A stretch of 64,000 nt of DNA from Samsonia erythrinae (GCF_004342665.1 NZ_SMBY01000001.1:124001-188000), one strand, 5' to 3'; shown: positions 27,883 through 39,300, counted from the stretch's first letter. Program-made: numbers and translations. The notes: generated by a model not told the origin, from the sequence alone.

Positions 27883-28386
27883 ATGAAAACAGGACATCGA
27901 CAATGGCGGGGGGTTACCTTGCTGGAATTATTAGTGGTGCTGACGATCGTGGCGCTGATGGCGGGCGGCGGCTTACATGGCTGGATTCAGTATCAGCAGG
28001 CCATCCGTCTGGAACAGAATGCGCAGCAACTGCTGGACTTTTTGAGTCGGGTTCAGGCGAATGCCTACTGGCATAACGAAGCCCGGACGGTAAAACTCCT
28101 GCGACAGGGCGCGCTGTGGTGTATGACGCTCGTGCACAATGATAAACCGTCAGAGGAACGGTGCCGGTCAGACGATCCGGGGCAGTTTGTTCGCCGCTCG
28201 CAAGCGGTGGCGTTAGTCACGTTTACCAGCAAGACATTGACGTTTTTTGGTTTACGTAACACCGCGCAGGCTGGGCATCTTTCGCTGTCGAATTCCGCTG
28301 GTCAACTGCGTCTGGTTATCTCGGTAAGGGGGCGTATGCGTCTGTGTAGCGAATCACAACCGGTACTGGCGATTCCGCTGTGTTGA
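27883..28386 (+). CDS. ppdA: Prepilin-type N-terminal cleavage protein PpdA
   Basis: 167 residues. A type IV pilin-like minor pseudopilin: short basic leader ending G10, then VTLLELLVVLTIVALMAGG with glutamate at +5, and a soluble globular C-terminal part. Cleavage by prepilin peptidase is predicted after G10. First of a four-gene cluster (ppdA, ppdB, ygdB, ppdC) between thyA and recC, as in E. coli. In related bacteria such proteins prime type II secretion or type IV pilus assembly; no pilus machinery is encoded here. Confidence 0.9.
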   Translation: MKTGHRQWRGVTLLELLVVLTIVALMAGGGLHGWIQYQQAIRLEQNAQQLLDFLSRVQANAYWHNEARTVKLLRQGALWCMTLVHNDKPSEERCRSDDPGQFVRRSQAVALVTFTSKTLTFFGLRNTAQAGHLSLSNSAGQLRLVISVRGRMRLCSESQPVLAIPLC

Positions 28387-28976
28387 GTCATGCAACGCCG
28401 GAGCGTAAACCAAGCGGCTTTACCCTGCTGGAAATGTTGCTGGCACTGAGCTTGAGTAGCCTGATTATGCTGTCGGTAGCGCAGCTATATCCTCTGTTAC
28501 GCAGCCAAAGCCAGAACAGTGCGCAGCTTGTTCGTCTGGAGCAGTTGTTTAATCAGGTCGTCATGGGGATTGAGAAAGATATCCGGCGCGCAGGTTTTTG
28601 CGCGGGATCCTGTCAGGGAAAGGCGATCACTATCGGGCAGTATCCGGGAGAGCACGAAAACAGTTGCCTCAATGTCTCTTATGACCTGAACCGAAATGGC
28701 GTATGGGATGGCGGGGAGCAACAGGATGCCGAATCGTTTGGCTATCGCCTGCGCGATCGGGCGCTGGAGATGCAAAGCGGAGCGCATAACTGTCGGGGCG
28801 ACAGATGGGAAAAGCGGTTTGATCCGCAGGAGGTCATACTGACGACATTCCGGGTACAGCGATTGACGGCGCAAAACGCGCTGGCGCTGTATGAATTGCA
28901 ACTGGCGGGGCATTGGGCAAAGCGTCCAGAGGTCGGGCTTCATGTCACCCGTTTGATCCGGGGACTTAATCAATGA
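28380..28976 (+). CDS. ppdB: Prepilin-type N-terminal cleavage protein PpdB
   Basis: 198 residues, second pseudopilin-like gene. The leader ends G13 before FTLLEMLLALSLSSLIMLSVAQL, with E at +5. The family resembles PilW/PpdB minor pseudopilins, with a cysteine-containing globular part (CAGSC at about 75-79). The start is GTG at 28380, overlapping the ppdA stop by seven bases; no ATG is available before the leader. Confidence 0.88.
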   Translation: MLSHATPERKPSGFTLLEMLLALSLSSLIMLSVAQLYPLLRSQSQNSAQLVRLEQLFNQVVMGIEKDIRRAGFCAGSCQGKAITIGQYPGEHENSCLNVSYDLNRNGVWDGGEQQDAESFGYRLRDRALEMQSGAHNCRGDRWEKRFDPQEVILTTFRVQRLTAQNALALYELQLAGHWAKRPEVGLHVTRLIRGLNQ

Positions 28977-29425
28977 GGAAAAGAGGGCAAAGGGGTAGCG
29001 CTACGCTGGCAATGGTACTGCTGAGCGCCATCATTGGGCTGCTGTTGATATCCGGTTTACAGCGCCAGCTTGATGCCGCCATGCGGCTGGGGAACGATGA
29101 ACGGCTTTATCTCAGCGCGTTCAATCAGGCTTTGTCCGCATTAAATCGGGGGCTGGGGCAGCGCTGGAGTGCGTTAACGCAACACTGGCAATGTCAGCGG
29201 CTATCGCCAGATCCACTCGTGGTGTGTTTGCGCGCGGCCTCCGACGGCGTTCGGGGAATCCTTCGCGGGGAAGGGGAACTTCCCACAACAGACGGGCCGC
29301 TGAGGCTGTACCAACGGGTGTCGTTTTCGCCACTGGTGTCGGGTCAGATTGCCCTTCAGCCGTTGGGAAACGGCTGGTTGGATTTTTGCCCTGATAAAGA
29401 GGCGGCGCGTTGTGATGGCAGGTAG
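28973..29425 (+). CDS. ygdB: YgdB family (DUF2509) protein
   Basis: 150 residues with one N-terminal hydrophobic segment (SATLAMVLLSAIIGLLLISGL) after a basic leader. DUF2509, always found among the ppd genes and resembling PilX-type components without the canonical G|F cleavage site. ATGA overlap with ppdB and a 11-base overlap with ppdC show translational coupling. Function is not known directly. Confidence 0.88.
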   Translation: MRKRGQRGSATLAMVLLSAIIGLLLISGLQRQLDAAMRLGNDERLYLSAFNQALSALNRGLGQRWSALTQHWQCQRLSPDPLVVCLRAASDGVRGILRGEGELPTTDGPLRLYQRVSFSPLVSGQIALQPLGNGWLDFCPDKEAARCDGR

Positions 29426-29858
29426 CGCCACCCGCCGCAGGTCTATCGCGAATCAATCAGGCTTCAGCCTGCCGGAGACGCTGGCAGCGGCGTTGCTGTT
29501 TACCGTGTCGCTGAACGGGCTGCTGCAATATCACCAGATCCTGCAACAGTCATTTCAGCATCAGTGGCAGCAGCGTCAGGCATGGCGTCTTGCTTCGCAA
29601 CTGCTGGACGCTTACGAGGCGGGGATAGCGTATCATCCGTCCGTCACACATGGCCCGACGAGCAAGTCAGAGGGCGGCATGTCTGGCAGTGCTACGCTTG
29701 GGAATTCGGTGCCGTCTTTAGAGAAACGCTGGCAGTTCACTGTGTCAGAGGGGCGACAAAAGGGAGAATGCCGTCAGGTCGTGGCAAGGGTCATGACGCC
29801 ACGTCGCTATCAGGCTACACTAGACCGTTGGTTTTGCCGGTTACCGGCCGTTGAGTAG
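29415..29858 (+). CDS. ppdC: Prepilin-type N-terminal cleavage protein PpdC
   Basis: 147 residues. The leader ends G16 before FSLPETLAAALLFTVSLNGLLQ, with E at +5, a PilV-like minor pseudopilin. The start at ATG 29415 (or GTG 29412) lies inside the end of ygdB; the longer ORF from 29349 would add 22 residues of ygdB antiphase sequence and is not favoured. recC follows at 29924 with its own ribosome-binding site. Confidence 0.86.
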   Translation: MAGSATRRRSIANQSGFSLPETLAAALLFTVSLNGLLQYHQILQQSFQHQWQQRQAWRLASQLLDAYEAGIAYHPSVTHGPTSKSEGGMSGSATLGNSVPSLEKRWQFTVSEGRQKGECRQVVARVMTPRRYQATLDRWFCRLPAVE

Positions 29859-29923
29859 ATGTGTTTCGTTTCATTTCATCCCCCGTCTTTAAGCATCGTA
29901 GGCTGCGGCGAACAGGAGCAACA

Positions 29924-32900
29924 ATGTTCAGAATCTATCACTCCAATCAGTTAGATGTCTTAAAAATGCTGATGGTTGAACTGATGAAGCGGCAGCCGCT
30001 TACAGATCCTTTCCAGCCGGAAGTGATTTTGGTGCAAAGTCCTGGCATGGCGCAGTGGCTGCAAATTGAACTGGCCGGGGCGTTTGGTATCGCCGCGAAT
30101 ATCCAGTTCCCGTTGCCCGGTGTTTTTTTGTGGAATATGTGTCGCCACGTGCTGTCGGATATCCCAGAAGAAAGCGCTTTCAGCAAGGATGCCATGACAT
30201 GGAAACTGGTGCATCTGCTGCCGGATTTGTTGGCGCAGCCTGATTTTTCAGCACTTGAGCACTATCTGGAAGACGATGATGACCAGCGTAAGTTGCATCA
30301 GCTTGCCGGACGCGTGGCGGACCTTTTTGATCAATATTTGATTTATCGTCCTGAGTGGATCAAGGCATGGCAGGCGGGGAAGCTGGTTGACGAGCTCGGC
30401 GGCGACCAAGGCTGGCAGGCGTCGCTGTGGCGCGCTCTTGTGGATTACACGCGTGAACTGGCGCAGCCCGAATGGCATCATGCCATTTTGTATCAGCGCT
30501 TTATTACGGCGTTGACGCAGGCGACAAGCTGTCCGAAAGGCTTGCCGCCACGCGTGTTCATCTGTGGCATTTCGGCGTTACCCCCCATTTATTTACAGGC
30601 GCTGAATGCACTGGCGCGCCACATTGATGTGCATCTGCTGTTCACCAATCCTTGCCGTCATTACTGGAGTGACATTCAGGACTATAAATTTCTGGCAAAG
30701 CTAAAAGCCCGTAATCGTCGTTTACACCGCCGGGACAGCACGCAGCCTGAGGAAACGCGTGCGCTATTTCGCGATCCTCAACGGGCCGAAACGTTATTCA
30801 ACGACGACGGGAAGCAATTACTCAATAACCCGTTGCTGGCATCCTGGGGGAAACTGGGACGCGACCACCTTTATTTACTGGCGGAACTGGACAACGTGCA
30901 GGAAGTTGATGCGTTTGTTGAGTCGGGTGGCGAGAATTTATTGCAAACCTTGCAGCGCGATATGCTTGAGCTGGAAGACCGCGCGGTGGTTGCGGTCAGC
31001 TACGAGGCGCAGTGCGCCAGCACGCAAAAATGCCTGTTGTCGCCTGACGATCGTTCGATCGATTTTCATGCCTGCCATAGCCCGCAGCGTGAAGTCGAAG
31101 TCCTTCATGACCAGCTGTTGGTGATGATGGCGGACAATCCTGAACTGATGCCGCGCGATATCATCGTGATGATGGCGGATATCGACAGCTATATGCCGTT
31201 TATTCAGGCGGTGTTTGGCAATGCGCCGGATGAACGCTATCTGCCTTTTTCCATCTCCGATCAGCGCGCACGTCATGCCCATCCTGCGTTGCAGGCGGTG
31301 CTCAGCCTGCTGGACTTGCCGACCCGCCGTTTCACCGCGGAACAGGTTCTGGCGCTGCTGGAAGTGCCCGCGCTGGCTGCCCGTTTCGGTATTCGGGAAG
31401 AGGGGCTGCGGCGCCTGCGATTGTGGGTGGTGGAGTCTGGCATACGCTGGGGATTGGATGACGACAACGTGCGCGATTTTATGCTGCCGCCAACGGGCCA
31501 GCACACGTGGCGTTTCGGTTTGACGAGAATGCTGCTGGGTTATGCTATGGACAGCCAGGCCGGCGACTGGCAAGGGGTGCTGCCCTATGATGAATCCAGC
31601 GGCCTGATTGCCGAACTGGCTGGTCAACTGGCTGAGCTGCTGATGCAGATTCATCAATGGCGTCAGCGGTTATCGCAGTCACGCGAGCTTGCTGAGTGGC
31701 AGCCGCTGTGTCGGGAATTGATTGACGCCTTCTTTGATGCCGATCGCGATACCGAAGCGGCGTTGGCATTGGTTGAAAAACAGTGGCAGTACGTGATCGA
31801 CATGGGAATGGCGGCGCGTTATCCGCAACCGGTGTCGATCTCCCGTTTACGCGATGAGCTGTCGCGGCGTCTCGATCAGGAGCGGCTCAGCCAGCGTTTC
31901 CTGGCGGGCGCCATCAATTTCTGTACGCTGATGCCGATGCGTTCCATTCCGTTTAAGGTTGTGTGCCTGCTGGGCATGAACGATGGGGTTTATCCTCGCA
32001 CGCTGCCGCCGCTCGGGTTTGACTTGATGGGGCGTAAAATCAAACGTGGCGATCGCAGTCGACGTGACGATGACCGTTATCTGTTTCTTGAAGCGCTCCT
32101 GTCGGCACAGCAAAAACTCTATATCAGCTATATAGGGCGTTCGATTCAGGATAATACGCCCCGCTACCCCTCCGTGCTGGTGAATGAACTCATGGAATAC
32201 ATCGCGCAAAGCCATGTTCTGCCGGGCGATGAAGAGCTGGATATCGATAGCAGCGCGGAACGGGTTATGAAGCATCTTTGCCGTGAACACAGCCGGATGC
32301 CTTTTGATGCGAATAATTTTCTGCCGGAACCGCAGCCCTTGAGTTTTGCGACGGAATGGCTGGCGGCGGCGCACCGAAAGGGGAACGCTCAGCCTGATTT
32401 TGATCGAGAGCCGTTGCCTGAAAGAGCGGGCGACAGCGAGGTCAGTCTGGACAACTTGAAACGTTTTTATCGTCACCCGGTGCGGGCTTTTTTCCAACTG
32501 CGGCTTGGCGTGAGCTTTATGCTGCAAAGCGACGAACTGCTGGATGAAGAGCCTTTCGTGGTGGATAGTCTGCGGCGCTATCAATTAAACAGTGAATTGC
32601 TGAATACCTTGATTAAGGATGGGGAGACGGAAAGACTGTATCGTCGGGCCAAAGCGGCTGGGGAGTTGCCCTACGGCGCGTTCGGCGAAATTTACTGGCA
32701 GGAACAGCGGCAAGAGATGACGTTGCTGGCGGCACGGGTGCGTGATGAACTCATGCCTGATCGATTGGAAAGCCGGGAGATCGATCTTCGTCTTGACGGC
32801 ATGCGCGTTACGGGTTGGCTTAATCAAGTGCAGCCGGATGGTCTACTGCGCTGGCGTCCGGGGACGCTCTCGATGAAGGATGGCATTACGCTGTGGCTGG

Positions 32901-33322
32901 AACATCTGGCGTATTGCGCCATCGGTGGACAGGGGGAAAGCCGGCTGTACGGTCGGGAGGAGAGCGCATGGCGTTTTGCCCCGTTGCCGGAAAAGCAGGC
33001 CAGAGAGTGGTTGATGGCGATGCTCGCCGGATACCGTCAGGGCATGAATGAGCCGTTGTTATTACTAAATAAAGCAGGCGGCGCCTGGCTGGCTGAATGC
33101 TACGATCGTGAAAGCGATAGTCTGCGTTGGGATGAGGAGACACAGGCGAAGGCACGCGCTCGTTTGTTGCAAGCCTGGCAGGGCAACATGAAAGTGCGGG
33201 GGGAAGGTGAGGATTATTACCTGCAACGCATCGTCCGTGAGTTGGACGAAAAAAGGATGAGTGAGATCATCGAGGCGGCGCAAGTCTGGTTACTGCCGGC
33301 GTTCCGTTTTAATCTGGCCTGA
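29924..33322 (+). CDS. recC: Exodeoxyribonuclease V gamma subunit RecC
   Basis: 1132 residues (E. coli 1122). Chi-recognition and strand-splitting subunit of the RecBCD helicase-nuclease, which processes double-strand breaks for RecA. The ATG at 29924 is preceded by AGGAGCAACA, a strong ribosome-binding site; a 21-codon upstream extension is rejected. The N-terminus MFRIYHSNQLDVLK is diagnostic. The inactivated helicase-like and nuclease-like domains typical of RecC span the length. No frameshift. ptrA separates it from recB, as in E. coli. Confidence 0.96.
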   Translation: MFRIYHSNQLDVLKMLMVELMKRQPLTDPFQPEVILVQSPGMAQWLQIELAGAFGIAANIQFPLPGVFLWNMCRHVLSDIPEESAFSKDAMTWKLVHLLPDLLAQPDFSALEHYLEDDDDQRKLHQLAGRVADLFDQYLIYRPEWIKAWQAGKLVDELGGDQGWQASLWRALVDYTRELAQPEWHHAILYQRFITALTQATSCPKGLPPRVFICGISALPPIYLQALNALARHIDVHLLFTNPCRHYWSDIQDYKFLAKLKARNRRLHRRDSTQPEETRALFRDPQRAETLFNDDGKQLLNNPLLASWGKLGRDHLYLLAELDNVQEVDAFVESGGENLLQTLQRDMLELEDRAVVAVSYEAQCASTQKCLLSPDDRSIDFHACHSPQREVEVLHDQLLVMMADNPELMPRDIIVMMADIDSYMPFIQAVFGNAPDERYLPFSISDQRARHAHPALQAVLSLLDLPTRRFTAEQVLALLEVPALAARFGIREEGLRRLRLWVVESGIRWGLDDDNVRDFMLPPTGQHTWRFGLTRMLLGYAMDSQAGDWQGVLPYDESSGLIAELAGQLAELLMQIHQWRQRLSQSRELAEWQPLCRELIDAFFDADRDTEAALALVEKQWQYVIDMGMAARYPQPVSISRLRDELSRRLDQERLSQRFLAGAINFCTLMPMRSIPFKVVCLLGMNDGVYPRTLPPLGFDLMGRKIKRGDRSRRDDDRYLFLEALLSAQQKLYISYIGRSIQDNTPRYPSVLVNELMEYIAQSHVLPGDEELDIDSSAERVMKHLCREHSRMPFDANNFLPEPQPLSFATEWLAAAHRKGNAQPDFDREPLPERAGDSEVSLDNLKRFYRHPVRAFFQLRLGVSFMLQSDELLDEEPFVVDSLRRYQLNSELLNTLIKDGETERLYRRAKAAGELPYGAFGEIYWQEQRQEMTLLAARVRDELMPDRLESREIDLRLDGMRVTGWLNQVQPDGLLRWRPGTLSMKDGITLWLEHLAYCAIGGQGESRLYGREESAWRFAPLPEKQAREWLMAMLAGYRQGMNEPLLLLNKAGGAWLAECYDRESDSLRWDEETQAKARARLLQAWQGNMKVRGEGEDYYLQRIVRELDEKRMSEIIEAAQVWLLPAFRFNLA

Positions 33323-33409
33323 CGGCCCGTTTGGGAATGCTGCTTTTATAAATGTTGGGGGCGAAACGTAACGCGCCGTAACGTGATGGACATAAGGTTG
33401 GAGAATTTC

Positions 33410-36364
33410 ATGCGTAAACAGTGGGTCTGGATTACCGGGTGGTTTCTGTTGTTCACATGCTGGTTGCCGATGAGTTGGGCAGAGACGGGGTGGCAAACGC
33501 TGGCTCAGACCATTCGAAAAAGCGAAAAAGATCCACGGCAATATCAGGCAATCAAGCTGGATAACGGGATGACGGTGCTGTTGGTGTCCGATCCGCAGGC
33601 AACAAAATCACTGGCTTCTCTGGCGCTTCCCATCGGTTCGCTGGACGATCCCGATAGTCAACTGGGGTTGGCGCACTACCTTGAACACATGGTGTTGATG
33701 GGGTCGAAACGTTACCCGGCGCCGGAGGCGCTGTCCGAGTTTTTGAAAAAGCACGGCGGCAGCCACAACGCCAGTACGGCGTCTTACCGCACGGCGTTTT
33801 ATCTGGAAGTCGAGAATGATGCGCTGCGGCCAGCGGTGGATCGGATGGCTGATGCGATTGCAGAGCCGTTGCTCGATCCGGTGAACGCCGATCGTGAGCG
33901 TAACGCGGTTAATGCGGAATTGACGATGGCGCGTTCACGCGACGGCCATCGTATGGCGCAGGTCGGGGCGGAGACGTTGAACCCCGCGCACCCTAGCGCG
34001 CGTTTTTCGGGGGGAAACCTTGAAACCCTGAGCGATAAACCCGGCAGCAAGCTGCATGATGAACTGGTGAAATTCTATCAGCAATACTACTCAGCCAACC
34101 TGATGAAAGGGGTGATTTACAGCAATCAACCCTTGCCAGAACTGGCGCGTCTGGCGGCCGACACATTCGGGCGTATTGCTAATCATCATGCCAGCGTGCC
34201 TGTGGTGACTGTTCCCGTCACTACGGAGAAGCAACGCGGCGTCATGATCCACTATGTTCCCGCTCAGCCGAGGAAACAGCTGCGTATTGAGTTTCGCGTC
34301 AGTGATATTAGTCAGGCGTTTCGCAGCAAGACGGATACCTACATTAGCTATCTGATTGGCAACCGCAGCCAGAATACGCTCTCTGACTGGCTGCAAAAGG
34401 AAGGATTGGCGGAATCTATCGGGGCGGGTTCTTCGCCGATCATCGATCGAAACGGCGGCATGTTTGCGATTTCCGTCTCGCTGACGGATAAAGGGCTGGC
34501 GCAGCGTGACGAGGTGATCGCGGCGATATTCCGTTATTTGCAACAAATCCGCACTGAGGGGATTCAGCAGCGTTATTTTGATGAAATCGCCCGCGTTCTG
34601 GATCTGGATTTCCGCTATCCGTCCATCAGCCGGGACATGGACTACATCGAATGGTTGGTTGATACCATGCTGCGCGTGCCCATCGAACATACGCTTGATG
34701 CGCAGTATATCGCGGATCGCTACGATCCGAACGCTATCGCTGCACGGCTGGACGAGATGGCGCCTCAGAACGCGCGTGTCTGGGTTATCAGCCCGAATGA
34801 ACCGCATAATAAAGTGGCCTATTTTGTCGATGCGCCGTATGAGATGAATAAAATTTCTTCAGCGACATATACCAAGTGGAAGACGCTGGGTCAGAAAATA
34901 TCGCTGTCGTTGCCGACGATTAACCCCTACATCCCGGATGATTTTTCCCTGATCAACGCGGATAAATCGCTGACCAAACCGACGCTCCTGTTGGATCAGC
35001 CGGGGTTACGCGTACTGTATATGCCAAGTCGCTATTTCGCCGATGAGCCGAAAGCGGAAATCACCTTGTATCTGCGTAATCAGGACGCGCGCAGCACCGC
35101 CCGCAATCAAGTGTTGTTTGCGTTGAATGATTATCTGGCAGGGCTGGCGTTGGATGAACTGAGTTATCAGGCCTCAATTGGCGGTATTAGCTTCTCCACC
35201 CGCAGCAATGATGGTCTGGTGATTAGCGCCAATGGCTATACCCAGCATTTACCACGTCTGCTGGTGACACTGGCGGATGGCTATGCCTCCTTTACCTCAA
35301 CGGAAGCACAGTTGGAACAGGCCAAGTCCTGGTATTTGCAGCAATTGGATGCGGTCGAGAAAGCAAAAGCCTTTGAACAGGCGCTACAGCCGATTCAGGC
35401 GCTGTCTCAACTGCCGTATTTCGAGCGCAGCGAACGCCGTCGCTTGCTGAAAGATATCAGCTTACAGGATGTGGTTAACTACCGGAAAACGCTGCTGCAA
35501 AAAGCCGCGCCTGAAATGCTGGTCGTCGGCAATCTGGCTCCGGAACGCGTAACCGAGCTGGCGCATGCGCTGAAAGCGCATTTGAAGGCGGGAGGGGAAA
35601 ATCTGTCGCGCAGCGATGACGTCAAAGTCAGCAAGCCGCAGTTTGCTAATCTCCAGCGGCCGGGCAGCAGTACGGATTCTGCGTTAGCGGCGGTGTATGT
35701 ACCGACCGGCTACTCGGAAACGCAGAGCATGGCGTACAGCTCGGTGCTGGGGCAGATCCTTCAGCCTTGGTTTTACAGCCAACTGAGAACGGAAGAGCAA
35801 CTCGGCTATGCGGTGTTCGCCTTCCCGATGTCCATTGGCAGACAGATGGGCATCGGCTTACTGCTGCAAAGTAATGTCAAACAGCCTGCTTATCTGTACC
35901 AGCGCTATGAAGACTTCTACCTGAAAGCGCAAAAACGACTGCGTGAAATGCGTGAAGAGGAGTTTGCGCAGTATAAGCAAGGCGTGGTGAATGAACTCAG
36001 TCAGCGTCCGCAAACATTGGCTGAAGAGGCCGGTCGGCTGCGTAAAGATTTGGACCGGGAAAACTTTGCTTTTGACTCGCGTGAGAAACTGCTGGCACAA
36101 ATTAAACCGCTGACGGTGGTGCAACTGGCCGAATTCTTCCAGCAGGCGCTGAAGCCTGAAGGCCTTGCCGTGCTGTCGCAGGTTTCCGGCAGCCATCATG
36201 GTAAAGCCGACTATGCCGCACCGAAGGGATGGCATACCTATGCGGACGCCTCGTCATTACAAAAAACGTTACCGCGTGAAAAACCGCCTGCGATGATCCC
36301 TGCGCCGGCAGTACAGACGGCGGCAGGTGCCACGGTATCGGAAGTTAAGGCGTTAGCAGAATGA
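33410..36364 (+). CDS. ptrA: Protease III (pitrilysin)
   Basis: 984 residues. Periplasmic zinc metalloprotease of the M16 family that degrades small peptides. Signal peptide with predicted cleavage after SWA (about residue 24). The inverted zinc motif HYLEH is at residues 89-93 (H89, E92, H93), with the third ligand in the downstream NAVNAELTMA glutamate. The start at 33410 has TTGGAG six bases upstream. The stop overlaps the recB start (ATGA), so a periplasmic protease is co-transcribed with recBCD genes, as in E. coli. Confidence 0.96.
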   Translation: MRKQWVWITGWFLLFTCWLPMSWAETGWQTLAQTIRKSEKDPRQYQAIKLDNGMTVLLVSDPQATKSLASLALPIGSLDDPDSQLGLAHYLEHMVLMGSKRYPAPEALSEFLKKHGGSHNASTASYRTAFYLEVENDALRPAVDRMADAIAEPLLDPVNADRERNAVNAELTMARSRDGHRMAQVGAETLNPAHPSARFSGGNLETLSDKPGSKLHDELVKFYQQYYSANLMKGVIYSNQPLPELARLAADTFGRIANHHASVPVVTVPVTTEKQRGVMIHYVPAQPRKQLRIEFRVSDISQAFRSKTDTYISYLIGNRSQNTLSDWLQKEGLAESIGAGSSPIIDRNGGMFAISVSLTDKGLAQRDEVIAAIFRYLQQIRTEGIQQRYFDEIARVLDLDFRYPSISRDMDYIEWLVDTMLRVPIEHTLDAQYIADRYDPNAIAARLDEMAPQNARVWVISPNEPHNKVAYFVDAPYEMNKISSATYTKWKTLGQKISLSLPTINPYIPDDFSLINADKSLTKPTLLLDQPGLRVLYMPSRYFADEPKAEITLYLRNQDARSTARNQVLFALNDYLAGLALDELSYQASIGGISFSTRSNDGLVISANGYTQHLPRLLVTLADGYASFTSTEAQLEQAKSWYLQQLDAVEKAKAFEQALQPIQALSQLPYFERSERRRLLKDISLQDVVNYRKTLLQKAAPEMLVVGNLAPERVTELAHALKAHLKAGGENLSRSDDVKVSKPQFANLQRPGSSTDSALAAVYVPTGYSETQSMAYSSVLGQILQPWFYSQLRTEEQLGYAVFAFPMSIGRQMGIGLLLQSNVKQPAYLYQRYEDFYLKAQKRLREMREEEFAQYKQGVVNELSQRPQTLAEEAGRLRKDLDRENFAFDSREKLLAQIKPLTVVQLAEFFQQALKPEGLAVLSQVSGSHHGKADYAAPKGWHTYADASSLQKTLPREKPPAMIPAPAVQTAAGATVSEVKALAE

Positions 36365-39300
36365 CAAGCGCCGCGCCGCAATCCTTAGACGTCATGACGT
36401 TGCCGCTCGTCGGAGAGCGGCTGATTGAGGCGTCGGCAGGAACCGGGAAAACCTATACGCTGGCAGTGCTCTACCTGCGCCTGTTGCTGGGGTTGGGTAA
36501 ACAGGCCGCGTATCCGCGCCCGCTGTTGGTGGAGGAGATTCTGGTTGTCACCTTTACCGAGGCGGCGACCGAAGAGCTGCGCGAGCGTATTCGCGCGAGA
36601 ATCCACGACTTGCGTATCGCCTGCCTGCGTAAAAGTACGCAGGGGGAGAAGGACGAAAAGCCGAAAGATGCTGGGCTCACGCCGCTGCTGGCGGAAATCA
36701 CCGACCACCGGGCGGCAGCCGAGGTGTTGTTAGCGGCCGAACAACAAATGGATGAGGCGGCGATCTATACGATCCACGGCTTTTGCCAACGGATGTTAAG
36801 CATTAATGCGTTCGAATCCGGCGTGCTTTTCGAGCAGCAACTGATAGAAGATGAGCTGCCGTTGCGTCGTCAGGCCTGCGCCGATTTCTGGCGGCGTTAT
36901 TGTTATCCACTGCCGGTGGACGTTGCGCGTATCGTCAGTCAGGAGTGGAAGGGGCCGGAAAACTTGCTGGCCGATCTGGCGCCTTATCTGCACGGTGAAG
37001 CGCCGGTATTCCGGGTTCAGCCCGAAGCGGATGAAACCCTGCTCAGTCGACATGAGAAGATCGTTGCCACGATCGATGCTTACAAGCAGCGTTGGCTGGC
37101 GTCAGCGCCGGATCTGGACGTGTTGATTAGCGCTTCGGGCGTGGATAAACGCAGTTACAGCAGTCGGCATCTTCCCAATTGGCTACAGAAAATCACCCTG
37201 TGGGCAGAACAGCCTACGCTGGATTATCGGCTGCCGAAAGATTTGACGCGATTTACACAGCGCACGTTAATCGAAAAAACCAGAAAAGGCGAACCGCCGG
37301 TTCATGCCATTTTTGAGGCGACGGAACAACTGCTGGAAACGCCGCTGTCACTGCGCGACCTGGTGATTGTTCGGGCGCTGTCGGCAATTCGTGATTCGGT
37401 ACGTGAAGAAAAACGACAGCGTGCGGAACTGGGATTTGACGACCTGCTGGGGCGGCTGGACGAAGCATTACAGCAGCCGGAGGGCGAACGCCTTGCCGGC
37501 GCCATTCGTGAGCGCTATCCGGTGGCGATGATCGATGAATTTCAGGATACCGACCCCCAGCAGTATCGCATTTTCCGAACGCTTTACGTCGGGCAGTCGC
37601 AGTGCGGGCTGATGCTGATCGGCGACCCTAAACAGGCGATTTATGCGTTTCGCGGTGCGGATATTTTTACCTACATGCATGCGCGTGGCGAAGTCGCGGC
37701 GCATTATACCCTCGGTACCAACTGGCGTTCATCGCTCCAGATGGTGCGCGGCGTTAACCGTCTGTTTGAACGCGTCGAGCACCCTTTTATTTTCCATAAT
37801 ATTCCTTTCCTTCCCGTCAAACCCGCCGAGTCAAAGCGCGGTTTGCGCTTTGAGATCGCCGGTGAATCCCAGCCCGCACTGCAATTCTGGCTAACGGGAT
37901 CGGAAGCGATTAGCGTGGGGGATTATCAGCAGCAGATGGCGCGCCAATGCGCAGCGCAGATCCGTGACTGGCTGCTCGCCAGCCAGCGTCATGACGCCTG
38001 GCTGATGACGGATGGTTCCCGACGTTTGCTCAAGGCATCCGACATGAGCGTGCTGGTGCGTAGTCGACGTGAAGCCTCGCTGATTCGTGATGCGTTGAGC
38101 CGTCTGTCTATTCCCTCGGTGTACTTGTCCAACCGCGACAGCGTGTTTAGTACGCCGGAGGCCAGCGATATCTTATGGCTATTGCAGGCGGTGTTGGCGC
38201 CGGAACAGGAACGCACGCTACGCAGCGCAATGGCGACGGCGCTGATGGGGTTGGATGCCGGGCAGGTTGATGCATTAGGGCAAAGCGAATCCACCTGGGA
38301 CGCGCTGGTGGAGGAGTTTGCAGGCTACCGTGATTTGTGGCGTCAGCGCGGCGTATTACCGATGCTGCGTGCGTTGATGAGCCGACATCAGTTGGCTGAG
38401 AACCTGCTGGCGAGCGCAGAGGGAGAGCGTCGTCTTACCGACATTCTGCATATCGGCGAGCTCTTGCAGGATGCGTCGGCGACGCTTGATGGCGAACATG
38501 CTCTGGTGCGCTGGCTATCGCAACAGATCCTTCAGCCTAATCCACAGGCGGAGAACCAGCAGCTGCGTCTGGAAAGCGATCGTCATCTGGTGCAGATCGT
38601 GACGATTCATAAATCGAAAGGGCTGGAATATCCGCTGGTGTGGTTGCCTTTTATCAGCAGTTTCCGCGTACAGGAGCAGGGGATTTATCACGATAGGGAC
38701 AGTTACCAGGCCGTACTGGATTTGCAACAGAGTGAAGAAAGTCAGGCGCTGGCGGAAGAAGAACGGCTGGCGGAAGATTTGCGTTTGCTTTATGTCGCTC
38801 TGACTCGTTCTGTGTACCACTGTAGTGTTGGTGTGGCGCCCGTCGTTCAGCGAGCGGGTAAAAAAGACGGCGTCAGCGCTATGCACCATAACGCGCTGGG
38901 CTATTTGCTCCAGCGGGGCCAGGAAGCCGAGACGGCTGTGTTCGTCAGCGAGTTGGAAGGTCTGGTCGGTGACGGTATCGCGTTGACGCCGCTACAGGCG
39001 ACGGAAGCGCAGCGTTTAGAGCCGGATAGCCCGGTATTGACCGAGTTGCAGGCTCGCCAAATCACACGCCCGCTGCACGACGGCTGGCGAGTGACGAGCT
39101 ATTCAGGGCTTCAGCAACATGGCGCGGCAAACGTACAGGATCTGGTGCCGCGTCTGGATATTGAAGCGATAGGCGAACGTCAGGAGGGGGATGAAGGCCA
39201 ACTGACGCCGCATACCTTTCCGCGCGGGGCGAGTCCGGGCACGTTTTTACATAGCCTGTTTGAAACGCTGGATTTTACCCAGCCGGTTGATGACGACTGG

